Shown piece by piece: positions 53,495 to 62,225 of a stretch of 64,000 nt of DNA (positions within the stretch are counted from its first letter, which is position 1; every line of letters starts with the position of its first letter). The stretch lies in the NCBI RefSeq assembly GCF_017355185.1, contig NZ_JADILJ010000001.1, positions 1-64,000 on the forward strand, given 5' to 3'. This stretch comes from Rathayibacter sp. SD072 (GTDB lineage: Bacteria; Actinomycetota; Actinomycetes; Actinomycetales; Microbacteriaceae). Below the pieces are notes generated by a model. The model had not been told where the DNA came from, did no database searches, and saw nothing but the letters and a program-made list of their open reading frames with translations. A program made the translations under genes and the position numbers.

Positions 53495-54646
53495 TCAGGC
53501 GCCGCCCTCCTGCAGCGTCACCTCGATCGGCTCGAAGTCGGCGCCGCTGGTGTCGACGCCCTCCTCCTCGAGCTCGGCCAGCGCCTTCTCGACGTACTCG
53601 TTCGAGTACGCCGTCTCCGGCGGGTCGTCGCTGATGATCGTCGCGCCGGTCTCGTTCTGCGTCTCCTTGGCGATGTCGACGGTCTGCTGCCAGGCGGCCT
53701 CGTCGATCATGCCGATGCCGCCGGTCGAGGGCCAGATCAGCTTGTTGACCTCGTTGGTCATCCAGAGCTGGTGGCTCGTGCCGAGCGTGGACCCGGCGGC
53801 GGTGACGATGTCGGCCGCCTCCTCCGGGTTGTCCTTCGCGTAGATCCAGCCCTTGATCGAGGCCTTCACGAACGCGACCGTCTGCTCGGCGTACGCGTCG
53901 TCGCTCTCGAGCTTCTCGGCGTCGGCCCAGATGGCGTCCTGCAGCATCGCCGTGCCGACGTCGTTCCAGCTGATCACGTTCAGGTCGTCGGGCGTGTACA
54001 GCTCGCCCGTCTCGGGGTTCACGCTCTCGAGCACCTGCGCGTACTCGTTGTAGGTCATCGCCTGCGCCGCGTCGATGTCGCCGGCGAGGAAGCCGTTCAT
54101 GTCGAACTGCTGCTGCACGAGCGAGATGTCGTCGAGTGGCACTCCGTCCTGCTGCATGCCGGCGAAGAGCTCCCACTCGTTGCCGTAGCCCCAGCTGCCG
54201 ACCGTCTTGCCCGACAGATCGGCGGGCGAGGTGATGCCCTTGTCCTTGAACGAGATCTGCGTGGTGGCGCTCCGCTCGAAGATCTGCGCGACATCGGTGA
54301 TCGCCGCGCCCTGCTCGATCGAGCCGAGCACCTTGGGCACCCACGAGATCGCGTAGTCCGCGTCTCCGGAGGCGAGGACGTCCTGCGGCACGATGTCGCC
54401 GCCGCCCTCTGCGATGGTCACGTCCAGCCCCTCGTCCTCGTAGTAGCCCTGGTCGAGGGCGGCGTAGTACCCGGCGAACTGGGCCTGGGCGACCCACTGC
54501 AGCTGCAGGGTGACCGGCGTGAGGTCGCCCGAGCCCGAGCCCGAGCCGCCGTCGTCGGTGCCGGATGCGCTGCATCCGGTGAGCGCGAGACCGACGGCGG
54601 CGAGCCCCGCCGTCGTGGTCGTCGCGATGCGCGTGCGTCTGTTCAC
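53495..54646 (-). CDS. NMT1/THI5-type ABC transporter substrate-binding lipoprotein
   Basis: The 383-residue lipoprotein has lipobox LTGC (Cys25) and a Gly/Ser linker. The binding domain starts VTLQLQWVAQAQFAGYYAALDQGYYEDEGLDV, typical of the NMT1/THI5 group that binds pyrimidine precursors, riboflavin or related molecules. It is last in the LLM-permease-ATPase-permease operon, after a 30-bp tandem repeat. With dihydropyrimidinase and the nitrilase nearby, a pyrimidine or hydantoin-like ligand is plausible. Confidence 0.88.
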   Translation of the reverse strand: MNRRTRIATTTTAGLAAVGLALTGCSASGTDDGGSGSGSGDLTPVTLQLQWVAQAQFAGYYAALDQGYYEDEGLDVTIAEGGGDIVPQDVLASGDADYAISWVPKVLGSIEQGAAITDVAQIFERSATTQISFKDKGITSPADLSGKTVGSWGYGNEWELFAGMQQDGVPLDDISLVQQQFDMNGFLAGDIDAAQAMTYNEYAQVLESVNPETGELYTPDDLNVISWNDVGTAMLQDAIWADAEKLESDDAYAEQTVAFVKASIKGWIYAKDNPEEAADIVTAAGSTLGTSHQLWMTNEVNKLIWPSTGGIGMIDEAAWQQTVDIAKETQNETGATIISDDPPETAYSNEYVEKALAELEEEGVDTSGADFEPIEVTLQEGGA

Positions 54647-54720
54647 TGTTCCTCCTGGTGGTGTGGTGCAGGACGTGCCTGGGCGGTGCTGGGGAGCGAC
54701 GTGCCGTGGTGCAGGTGGAG

Positions 54721-54826
54721 CGCCGGGCGGGCCCGGGTGGAACTGTGGTGCGCCGGGCGGACCCGGGTGGAACGGTGGTGCGCCGGGCGGACCCGGGTGG
54801 AACGGTGGGGCGCCGGGCGGACCCGG
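54721..54826. repeat. 30-bp tandem repeat between permease and substrate-binding genes
   Basis: A 30-bp unit beginning cgccgggcggacccgggtgg occurs at 54721, 54751 and 54781 with single-base differences, and for 16 bp at 54811. It sits in the 198-nt spacer between two genes of one operon. The unit is a multiple of three and would read as a Gly/Pro peptide on the plus strand, but no gene is there. It may affect transcript stability so that the binding protein is made in excess. Confidence 0.85.
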
Positions 54827-54844
54827 AGGGGTGCGGCTGACGGG

Positions 54845-55612
54845 TCAGCGCGCGCGACTGCGCCGCAGAGCCAGGGCCTCGAGCCCCGCGGTGGCGCAGT
54901 AGAACAGGAGGCCGACGAGCACGGCGCCGAGCACGTAGGCGTAGGCGAGCGCGTAGTCGCTGCCCGAGGCCGCCGTGGTGATCGACTTGCCGAGTCCGCC
55001 CACCGGACCGCCGAAGTACTCGGCGACCAGCGCCGAGATGACGGCGAGGGAGGAGGCGATCCGCAGTCCCGTGAAGAAGAACGGCACGGCGGCGGGGAGG
55101 GTGATGGTCAGGGTGCTCTGCCACGGAGTCGCCGCGTAGGCCCGCATCAGGTCGCGGTGCACCGGAGTGGCCTGGCGCAGCCCGCGCAGGGTGTTCACGT
55201 AGACCGGCACGAAGACGGCGAGAGCTGCGACGAGCTGGCGCGCGGTCTCGGCGCTCGCTCCGAACATCGTGTAGAGCACCGGCGCCAGCGCGACGATCGG
55301 CACCACAGCGGCCGCGGCGACGATCGGAGCGACGAGGCCGTCGAAGACCCGCAGCAGCGCCGCGAGGCTCGCGACGACGACCGCGATCACCGCACCGGCG
55401 ACGAGTCCGATCAGCGCGTTCCCTCCGGTGACCCGACTGCCCGAGGCCACCGAGCCCAGGTTCTGCGCGAACTCCGCGCCGATCGCCACCGGCGACGGGA
55501 GCACGAACGGCTTCACGTCGAGCGCCGTCACGACGACCTGCCAGAGCACCAGCGCCGCCACGCCGAGCAGCAGCGGCGCGAGGACGCTGCGCGCCAGCGC
55601 CGGGGTCGTCAT
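54845..55612 (-). CDS. ABC transporter permease
   Basis: The 255-residue protein has about six membrane segments and a cytoplasmic EAA-type loop (DLMRAYAATPWQSTLTITLPAAVPFFFTGLR) of the BPD_transp_1 family. It overlaps the ATPase gene by ATGA and works with the second permease and the NMT1-type binding protein. Confidence 0.9.
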   Translation of the reverse strand: MTTPALARSVLAPLLLGVAALVLWQVVVTALDVKPFVLPSPVAIGAEFAQNLGSVASGSRVTGGNALIGLVAGAVIAVVVASLAALLRVFDGLVAPIVAAAAVVPIVALAPVLYTMFGASAETARQLVAALAVFVPVYVNTLRGLRQATPVHRDLMRAYAATPWQSTLTITLPAAVPFFFTGLRIASSLAVISALVAEYFGGPVGGLGKSITTAASGSDYALAYAYVLGAVLVGLLFYCATAGLEALALRRSRAR

Positions 55613-56424
55613 CGGTTCTCCACGCCGCGCGGCACGGCCGCCGCCTCGCCGTGCAGCAGCTCGCGCACGGCGCTCACGTCACGGAAGAAGGCCTCGTCCT
55701 CGCGAACGCCCTCATCGCGAGAGGCGGCCTCGGGCAGGCGGATGCTCAGCACGTCGCGGATGCGGCCCGGGCGCGGAGACATCACGACGACACGATCCGA
55801 CAGGAACACCGCCTCCGGGATCGAGTGGGTCACGAACACCACGGCCGCCCCGGTCTCGGTGCGGATGCGCAGCAGCTCCGTCTGCATCCGCTCGCGGGTC
55901 ATCTCGTCCAGCGCCCCGAAGGGCTCGTCCATCAGGAGCAGCCGCGGGCTCTCGGCGAGCGCCCGCGCGATCGCGACGCGCTGCTGCATGCCTCCCGAGA
56001 GCTGGTCGGGGTAGGAGTCGGCGAAGTCGCCGAGCCCCACGAGCGCGAGCAGCTCGTCGACGCGCGAGCGGCGGGCGGCCGTGCTCGCCCCGTGCAGCTC
56101 GAGCGGCAGCGCGATGTTCGCGCGGATGCTGCGCCAGGGCAGAAGGCCCGCCTGCTGGAAGGCGATGCCGTAGTCCTGGTCGAGGCGGGCGCGCCGGGAG
56201 GTTTTGCCGAAGACCGAGATCGCGCCCGACGACGGCTCGTCGAGATCGGCGATCAGGCGCAGGAGCGTCGACTTGCCGCAGCCGGACGGCCCGATCAGCG
56301 AGACGAACTCGCCCGCCGAGATCTCGAGCGACACGTCCTGCAGGGCGGTGACGCTCGCACCCTTCTTCGTGCTGAACGTCTTGGTGACGGCGTCGACGAC
56401 GACGGCGGACTCGGCAGCGCTCAT
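55609..56424 (-). CDS. ABC transporter ATP-binding protein
   Basis: The 271-residue ATPase has Walker A GPSGCGKST (45-53), Q-loop FQQAGLLPW, signature LSGGMQQR, Walker B LLLMDEP and the switch histidine VTHSIPEA. It belongs to the SsuB/TauB/NrtD-like group of importers. The start overlaps the upstream permease stop (ATGA). Confidence 0.94.
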   Translation of the reverse strand: MSAAESAVVVDAVTKTFSTKKGASVTALQDVSLEISAGEFVSLIGPSGCGKSTLLRLIADLDEPSSGAISVFGKTSRRARLDQDYGIAFQQAGLLPWRSIRANIALPLELHGASTAARRSRVDELLALVGLGDFADSYPDQLSGGMQQRVAIARALAESPRLLLMDEPFGALDEMTRERMQTELLRIRTETGAAVVFVTHSIPEAVFLSDRVVVMSPRPGRIRDVLSIRLPEAASRDEGVREDEAFFRDVSAVRELLHGEAAAVPRGVENR

Positions 56425-57299
56425 GCGGGCTGCTCCCCTCTGCGGTACGGACGGAGGGCGACCCCGATCAGCGCGACGGCGCCGGCGGCCGCGAGGCCGA
56501 CGAGCACCGCGCCCAGGATCGGCGCCCAGGGCTTGGCCGGGTCTCCCCCGGCGGCGGAGGCGAACTCGATGATCATGCGGCCCACTCCGCCGCGCAGGCC
56601 GATCGAGACCTCGGCGACCACGGTGCCGATGACCGCGCTGACCGCGCCCAGGCGCAGCGCCGGCAGCAGGTAAGGCACGCTCGCGGGCAGACGGAGGCGC
56701 AGCAGCGTCTTCCACCAGCCCACCCCGTAGACCCGCATCAGCTCGACCTGGTGCACGGGCGGGGATCCGAGCCCGCGCAGCGCCCCGATCGAGACCGGGA
56801 AGAAGGCGAGGTAGGAGGCGATCAGCGCCACCGACATCCAGTTCTCCCACGTGAACGCGCCGAGCTCGAGCTGCGAGCCCCAGCGGCGCACCAGGGGGGC
56901 GATCGCGATGAGCGGCACCGTCTGACTGAGCACGATCCACGGCAGCACCGCCGACTCCGCGGTGCGGAAGCGCTGCATCAGCAGGGCGAGCAGCATCCCG
57001 ACGACCACCCCGACGACCCAGCCGACCGCGGCGATGCCGAGGGAGAAGGCGCTGGCCTGCAGCACCGCGAGCCACAGCGCCGGCGCGCCACGGGCACCCG
57101 TCACCGGCTCGGCGAGGCGCGCCGCGATCTCCCACAGGTGCGGCATCGCGATCGCACTCGTGCGCGGGAGCACGGTGACACCGCCGACGACCACTCCCGC
57201 CTCGGGTCCGAGCGCCTTGTACGCCTCCCAGACCGCAGCGAGCAGGAGCAGGCCGGCCGCGCCGAGCAGGATCCCGCGCGTCGCGGCCGTAGCCCTCAT
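56421..57299 (-). CDS. ABC transporter permease
   Basis: The 292-residue protein has about six membrane segments and the EAA loop (VELMRVYGVGWWKTLLRLRLPASVPYLLPALRLG). It is the second permease of the importer, so the channel is probably a heterodimer with the protein encoded at 54845. It overlaps the LLM gene upstream and the ATPase gene downstream (ATGA each). Confidence 0.9.
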   Translation of the reverse strand: MRATAATRGILLGAAGLLLLAAVWEAYKALGPEAGVVVGGVTVLPRTSAIAMPHLWEIAARLAEPVTGARGAPALWLAVLQASAFSLGIAAVGWVVGVVVGMLLALLMQRFRTAESAVLPWIVLSQTVPLIAIAPLVRRWGSQLELGAFTWENWMSVALIASYLAFFPVSIGALRGLGSPPVHQVELMRVYGVGWWKTLLRLRLPASVPYLLPALRLGAVSAVIGTVVAEVSIGLRGGVGRMIIEFASAAGGDPAKPWAPILGAVLVGLAAAGAVALIGVALRPYRRGEQPA

Positions 57300-58312
57300 G
57301 CCTTGGCCGTGATGTGCGGGCCGAGAGCCGGGATGACACGCTCGCCGTAGACGCGCAGCGTCTCCTCCTTGTTGTCGTGCTGGAGGTAGCCGGCGAACTG
57401 CGTGACGCCGATCGCGGCGAGCGCCTCGAGCTTCGCGATGTGCTCCTCAGCCGTGCCCAGCACGCAGAAGCGCTCCACGATCTCGTCCGGCACGAACGAG
57501 GTGTGGCTGTTGCCCGCCCGTCCGTGCTCGTTGTAGTCGTAGCCCTCGCGCCCCGCGATGTAGTCGGTGAGGGCCTGGGGCACCGCGCCGCTCGTCCCGT
57601 AGCGTCCGACGATGTCGGCCACGTGGTTGCCGACCATGCCGCCGAACCAGCGGCACTGCTCGTACATGTGGGCCCGGTCCGTGCCGATGTACATGGGCGC
57701 TGCGACGCAGAACTGCAGCGACTCCGGATCGCGGCCCACGTTCGCGGCCGCCTCCTTGACCGTGCTGATCATCCAGCGCGCGATGTCGACGTCGGCGAGC
57801 TGGAGGATGAAGCCGTCGCCGACCTCGCCCGCCAGCTTGAGCGCGAGCGGTCCGTAGGCCGCCACCCACACCTCCAGGGAGGACCCGCGGCTCCACGGGA
57901 ACTGCAGGGTCGAGCCGTTGTACTCGACCGAGCGGCTGTTGGCGAGCTCGCGGATGACGTGGATCGACTCCCGCAGCGCCTTGAGCGTCGTCGGGGCCCC
58001 TCCCGTCACCCGCACCGCCGAGTCGCCGCGGCCGATCCCGCACACCGTGCGGTTGCCGTACATCTCGTTGAGCGTCGCGTGCAGGGAGGCGATGACCGTC
58101 CAGTCGCGCGTCGCGGGATTGGTGACCATCGGGCCGACGGTGATCCGGTGGGTCTTCTCGAGGATCTGCGAGTAGATCACGTAGGGCTCCTGCCAGAGCA
58201 GGTGCGAGTCGAAGGTCCACGCGTAGTCGAAGCCGTAGGTCTCGGCCAGGACGGCCAGGGCGACGGTGCGCGAGGCGGGCGGGTTGGTCTGGAGGACGAC
58301 TCCGAAATCCAT
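57296..58312 (-). CDS. LLM class F420-dependent oxidoreductase of the catabolic operon
   Basis: The 338-residue protein starts MDFGVVLQTNPPASRTVALAVLAETYGFDYAWTFDSH and has GPMVTNPATRDWTVIASLHATLNEMYGNR and VCGIGRGDSAVRV, F420-dependent LLM features. It lies between dihydropyrimidinase and the importer with 4-bp coupling to the permease, so it probably acts on the imported compound. It could stand in for the missing dihydropyrimidine dehydrogenase or act in a related redox step; this is inference. ATG is preceded by AGAAGGA. Confidence 0.85.
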   Translation of the reverse strand: MDFGVVLQTNPPASRTVALAVLAETYGFDYAWTFDSHLLWQEPYVIYSQILEKTHRITVGPMVTNPATRDWTVIASLHATLNEMYGNRTVCGIGRGDSAVRVTGGAPTTLKALRESIHVIRELANSRSVEYNGSTLQFPWSRGSSLEVWVAAYGPLALKLAGEVGDGFILQLADVDIARWMISTVKEAAANVGRDPESLQFCVAAPMYIGTDRAHMYEQCRWFGGMVGNHVADIVGRYGTSGAVPQALTDYIAGREGYDYNEHGRAGNSHTSFVPDEIVERFCVLGTAEEHIAKLEALAAIGVTQFAGYLQHDNKEETLRVYGERVIPALGPHITAKA

Positions 58313-58438
58313 GGGGTTCCTTCTGAGATGCGGTCGTGCAGGTGCTGGCGGACGTGTCATGCGACCCATTGAGGGTCGCCGTCGCGCTTCGAGGTCTTCC
58401 GTGGGGCCGCGACGGTGGTCGCGGGGCTGGCCGCCTTT

Positions 58439-58479
58439 CTTGATCGGAGCTCGGAGCGATGCTCCGAACTCAGATCAAG
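58439..58479 (-). terminator. Hairpin at the end of dihydropyrimidinase
   Basis: Arms 58439-58457 and 58461-58479 pair at 17 of 19 positions around a 3-nt loop. The dihydropyrimidinase stop codon (58472-58470) lies inside the downstream arm. The sequence after it on the minus strand is aaaggcgg, without a T tract. It likely separates the nitrilase-hydA transcript from the LLM/importer operon. Confidence 0.55.
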
Positions 58480-59894
58480 TACTGCGAGAGGCCCCGCTTG
58501 ATGTACTTCCCGTCGCCCTTCGTGCCGATGTACTGCCCGTCGTCGACGACGACCTTCCCGCGCGAGATCACGGTGTCGACGTGGCCGTCGATCTCGAACC
58601 CCTCCCACGCCGAGTAGTCCATGTTCATGTGGTGGCTGCGCCCCTCGCCGATGCCGATCGAGGTGTGGCCGTCCGGGTCGTAGACGACGACGTCGCCGTC
58701 GGCGCCGGGCTGGATCACGCCCTTCTTGCCGTACATGCCGAACATCCGCGCCGGAGTCGTCGAGGTCAGCTCCACCCAGCGCGGCAGCGAGATCTGCCCG
58801 GAGACCACGCCCTGGTACATCAGGTCCATCCGGTGCTCCACGGAGCCGATGCCGTTGGGGATCTTCGAGAAGTCGCCGACGCCCATGTCCTTCTGGCCCT
58901 TCATGCAGAAGGGGCAGTGATCGGTGGAGACCATCTGGATGTCGTTGGTCCGCAGCGACTGCCACATGTGGTGCTGGTGCCCCTCCGCCTTCGAGCGCAG
59001 CGGGGTGGAGCACACCCACTTCGCACCCTCGAAGCCCGGAGCGCCCAGCTGCTCCTCGAGCGAGAGGTAGAGGTACTGCGGGCAGGTCTCGCCGAACACG
59101 TTCATCCCGCGGTCGCGGGCCTGGGCGATCTGCTCCACGGCCTGCTTCGCCGACACGTGCACGACGTAGAGGGGCGCGCCGGTGAGGTCGGCGATCATGA
59201 TCGCCCGGTGCGTCGCCTCCTCCTCCGCCTGCCACGGCCGCGACGTGCCGTGGAAGTAGGGCGAGGTGTTCCCGGCCGCCAACGACTGCTTCACCAGCTC
59301 GTCGATGATCGCGCCGTTCTCGGCGTGCATCATCATCATCGCCCCGTTCGAGGCGCCCTTCTGGAACGCCCGCAGGATCTGCCCGTCGTCCGAGAGGAAC
59401 ACGCCCTTGTAGGCCATGAACAGCTTGAAGCTGGTCACGCCCTCGTCCATCAGCTCGTCCATCGCGACCAGCGACGAGTCCTGCACGTCCGACAGGATCT
59501 GGTGGAACCCGTAGTCGATCGCGCACTCCCCCGCGGCCTTCGCCTGCCAGGCCTGGTAGCGGTCGACGACGCTCTCGCCGGGGTACTGGACCACGAAGTC
59601 GACGATCGAGGTCGTGCCGCCCCACGCCGCGGCCCGCGTGCCCGTCTCGAAGGTGTCCGAGGCGAACGTGCCGCCGAACGGCATCTCCATGTGGGTGTGG
59701 GCGTCGATGCCGCCGGGGATCACGTACTTGCCCGTCGCGTCGATCACGCGGTCGACGTTCGCCGCGAGATCGAAGCCGAGCAGCGTGGATCCCGGCGCGA
59801 GGACCGCAGCGATGGTCTCGCCGTCGATCAGCACGTCCGCGGTGCCGGTGCCGGTCGCGTTCACGACCGTGCCGTTGGTGATGAGTGTCTTCAT
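58470..59894 (-). CDS. hydA: Dihydropyrimidinase (hydantoinase)
   Basis: The enzyme opens dihydrouracil, dihydrothymine or hydantoins. The 474-residue protein has the dinuclear metal site His66/His68 (GGIDAHTHMEMPFGG), the carbamylated lysine (TSFKLFMAYKG, Lys157), MMMHAENGA, YVVHVSAKQA and VSTDHCPFCMKGQK. These match dihydropyrimidinase and not allantoinase. It follows the nitrilase gene after 25 nt, forming the last two steps of reductive pyrimidine degradation. Confidence 0.93.
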   Translation of the reverse strand: MKTLITNGTVVNATGTGTADVLIDGETIAAVLAPGSTLLGFDLAANVDRVIDATGKYVIPGGIDAHTHMEMPFGGTFASDTFETGTRAAAWGGTTSIVDFVVQYPGESVVDRYQAWQAKAAGECAIDYGFHQILSDVQDSSLVAMDELMDEGVTSFKLFMAYKGVFLSDDGQILRAFQKGASNGAMMMMHAENGAIIDELVKQSLAAGNTSPYFHGTSRPWQAEEEATHRAIMIADLTGAPLYVVHVSAKQAVEQIAQARDRGMNVFGETCPQYLYLSLEEQLGAPGFEGAKWVCSTPLRSKAEGHQHHMWQSLRTNDIQMVSTDHCPFCMKGQKDMGVGDFSKIPNGIGSVEHRMDLMYQGVVSGQISLPRWVELTSTTPARMFGMYGKKGVIQPGADGDVVVYDPDGHTSIGIGEGRSHHMNMDYSAWEGFEIDGHVDTVISRGKVVVDDGQYIGTKGDGKYIKRGLSQYLI

Positions 59895-59919
59895 CGTCGC
59901 TCCTGGGTGGATCGGGCGG

Positions 59920-60768
59920 TCACGGCTTCGGGATGCTGGTGTACGACTCCGGTCGGCGGTCGCGGTAGAACTGCCAGTCGTCGCGCATCTGCTGCACCAT
60001 GTCGAGATCGAGATCGCGGATCAGGATCTCCTCGCTCTCCCCGGAGCCGCGCTCGCCGACGAAGTTCCCGCGCGGATCGATGACCTGGCTCGTGCCGTAG
60101 AAGTCGACGGCGAGCTCGCCGTACTCGTTGTCCTCACGGCCCACGCGGTTGGGCTGGAGCACGAAGTAGCCGTTCGCCACGGCGGCGGCCGGTCCCTCGA
60201 CCTCCCACAGGCGGTTGGAGAGCCCGGGCTTGGTCGCATTGGGGTTGAAGACGAGGTGCGCCCCGTTCAGGCCCAGCTCGCGCCACCCCTCCGGGAAGTG
60301 CCGGTCGTAGCAGATGTGCACGCCCACCTTGCCGACGGCGGTGTCGAACACCGGGAAGCCGAGGTTTCCCGGGCGGAAGTAGAACTTCTCCCAGAAGCGG
60401 TCGAGGTGCGGGATGTGGTGCTTGCGGTACTTGCCGAGGATCGTGCCGTCGGCGTCGACCACGACAGCGGTGTTGTAGTACACCCCGGTCTGCTCCTCCT
60501 CGTAGATCGGGAGGATCATCACGACGCCGAGCTCCTTCGCCAGCGCCGCGAAGCGCTGCACGATCGGCCCGTCCGCGGGCTCCGCGTAGCGGTAGTACTT
60601 CTTGTCCTGCGTGATGCCGAAGTAGGGGCCGTAGAACAGCTCCTGGAAGCAGACGATCTGCGCTCCCTCGGCCGCGGCGTCGCGGGCCATCTGCTCGTGC
60701 TTGTCGAGCATCGACTCCTTGTCGCCGGTCCAGGTGGTCTGGGTAATCGCTGCGCGGACGATGGTCAT
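59920..60768 (-). CDS. Nitrilase-family beta-ureidopropionase-like amidohydrolase
   Basis: The 282-residue protein has the Glu-Lys-Cys triad: Glu43 (FQELFYG), Lys116 (KYRKHHIPH) and Cys153 (HICYDRHFPEGW). With dihydropyrimidinase next to it, N-carbamoyl-beta-alanine hydrolysis is the likely reaction; N-carbamoyl-D-amino acids or putrescine precursors are alternatives. I chose the ATG giving MTIVRAAI because GGAGGTACCG precedes it. An ATG four codons upstream lacks a site. A GlnR-like box lies about 185 nt upstream. Confidence 0.9.
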   Translation of the reverse strand: MTIVRAAITQTTWTGDKESMLDKHEQMARDAAAEGAQIVCFQELFYGPYFGITQDKKYYRYAEPADGPIVQRFAALAKELGVVMILPIYEEEQTGVYYNTAVVVDADGTILGKYRKHHIPHLDRFWEKFYFRPGNLGFPVFDTAVGKVGVHICYDRHFPEGWRELGLNGAHLVFNPNATKPGLSNRLWEVEGPAAAVANGYFVLQPNRVGREDNEYGELAVDFYGTSQVIDPRGNFVGERGSGESEEILIRDLDLDMVQQMRDDWQFYRDRRPESYTSIPKP

Positions 60769-60949
60769 CGGTACCTCCATGACGTGGGGTCATCCGCCGG
60801 CGGGTCTCCATCGGCGGAACTCCTCGGGCGCCTCGGCGCCGTGCGGATGCGGAGCCGAGAGACCGTGGTCCCCACTGTGGTGGGCCGTGCGCCCGAAGGC
60901 AACGCTCCCGGCCGAGCTCCGTGGACAGGGGCCATCGTCGTCCTTCGAC

Positions 60950-60965
60950 GTTTCCCGCGTGTTTC
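60950..60965 (-). promoter_or_regulatory. GlnR-like box upstream of nitrilase
   Basis: On the minus strand GAAAC (60965-60961), six bases, GAAAC (60954-60950) gives CGAAACACGCGGGAAACGTC, almost the same 20 bp as the pucG site. It lies in the 273-nt region shared with the divergent cofD gene. Confidence 0.55.
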
Positions 60966-61041
60966 GAACGGGGATCCGCAGCATTAAGGCTCACGCGCCA
61001 CCGTTTCCGTCGGTGCGCGCCACCCGCGGTACCGTGAGCGG

Positions 61042-62028
61042 ATGCGCATCACGATCCTGGCCGGCGGCGTCGGCGGAGCCCGCTTCACCTCCGCCGTGCG
61101 GGAGCACCTCCGCGATCTGGAGGCCGCGGGCGGCGGTCCCTCCGAGATCACGGTCGTCGCGAACACCGGCGACGACATGTGGCTGACCGGCCTCAAGGTC
61201 TGCCCCGATCTCGACTCCCTCACCTACGCGCTCGGCGGCGTGAACGACTCCGAGCGCGGCTGGGGCCGCGCGGGCGAGTCGGAGCGGGTGTCGGCCGAGC
61301 TCACCGCGTTCGGCGTCGGCTGGCCCTGGTTCACCCTCGGCGACCTCGACCTCGGCACGCACATCGCCCGCACCTCGATGCTCCGCGACGGCCTCACCCT
61401 CTCGGAGGCGACCGAGCGGATCACCGCGCGCTGGCCTCTCGGCGTCCGCCTGCTCCCCATGTCCGACGACGACGTCGAGACGCACGTCGAGGTCGAGCTC
61501 TCCGGCGAGGGCGTGCGCCTGCTGCACTTCGAGGAGTGGTGGGTGCGGCTGCGCGCCTCCGTCCCCGCGCGCCGCTTCGTGCAGCAGGGGGTCGCGGCCG
61601 CGCGCCCCGCCCCCGGCGTCCTCGAGGCGATCGCCGACACGGACGCGGTGCTCGTCGCTCCGTCGAACCCCGTCGTGTCCATCGGCACGATCCTCGGCGT
61701 GCCCGGCATCGCCGACGCCGTGCGTGAGACGGCGGCGCCCGTCGTCGGAGTCTCCCCCGTGATCGGCGGGGCGGTCGTGCGCGGCATGGCCGACGCCTGC
61801 CTCGCCGCGATCGGCGTGGAGACCTCGGCCGAGGCCGTCGGCCGGCACTACGGCGCCCGCTCGTCGGGCGGGCTGCTCGACGCCTGGCTCGTCGGCGAGG
61901 AGGACGCGGACGCCGTCGCCGCGCTCGAGTCCACCGGGCTGCGCGCCCGCTCGGTGCCTCTCTGGCTGCGCGACCGAGCCTCCTCGGTGCGCCTCGCCGC
62001 CGACGCGATCGCGGCCTCGCGCGGCTGA
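61042..62028 (+). CDS. cofD: 2-phospho-L-lactate transferase (CofD/FbiA), F420 biosynthesis
   Basis: CofD/FbiA joins the guanylated C3 acid to the deazaflavin Fo in coenzyme F420 synthesis. The 328-residue protein begins MRITILAGGVGGARFTSAV and has TVVANTGDDMWLTGLKVCPDLDSLTYALGG and APSNPVVSIGTIL, family signatures. Its companion fbiB/cofE is not in this window. It diverges from the pyrimidine operon, which holds an F420-dependent LLM enzyme. Confidence 0.92.
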   Translation: MRITILAGGVGGARFTSAVREHLRDLEAAGGGPSEITVVANTGDDMWLTGLKVCPDLDSLTYALGGVNDSERGWGRAGESERVSAELTAFGVGWPWFTLGDLDLGTHIARTSMLRDGLTLSEATERITARWPLGVRLLPMSDDDVETHVEVELSGEGVRLLHFEEWWVRLRASVPARRFVQQGVAAARPAPGVLEAIADTDAVLVAPSNPVVSIGTILGVPGIADAVRETAAPVVGVSPVIGGAVVRGMADACLAAIGVETSAEAVGRHYGARSSGGLLDAWLVGEEDADAVAALESTGLRARSVPLWLRDRASSVRLAADAIAASRG

Positions 62029-62225
62029 CCCGACGAGTCCGGGCTCCCTCACGTCCGCGATCGGCCCGGAGAGGGGCGCGCCGGCGGACCCGATCCCTTG
62101 TACGGTCGTCCCGGATCGACTTCCCGGCGCCCGCACCGGATCCGGAGTCGCACGACCCGTCCCGGACCGCCTCCCGCGTGATCCTCCGGCCGGACCGCAG
62201 GGCGCGGACGCCCGCAGGAGGACGC

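Noticed and set aside
52868-56014. A 1048-codon plus-strand frame across DUF177, the binding protein and the permease
   Set aside because: It is antisense to several genes with clear motifs and reads as repetitive Arg/Gly/Val/Asp sequence including the 30-bp repeat. No domain is recognisable.
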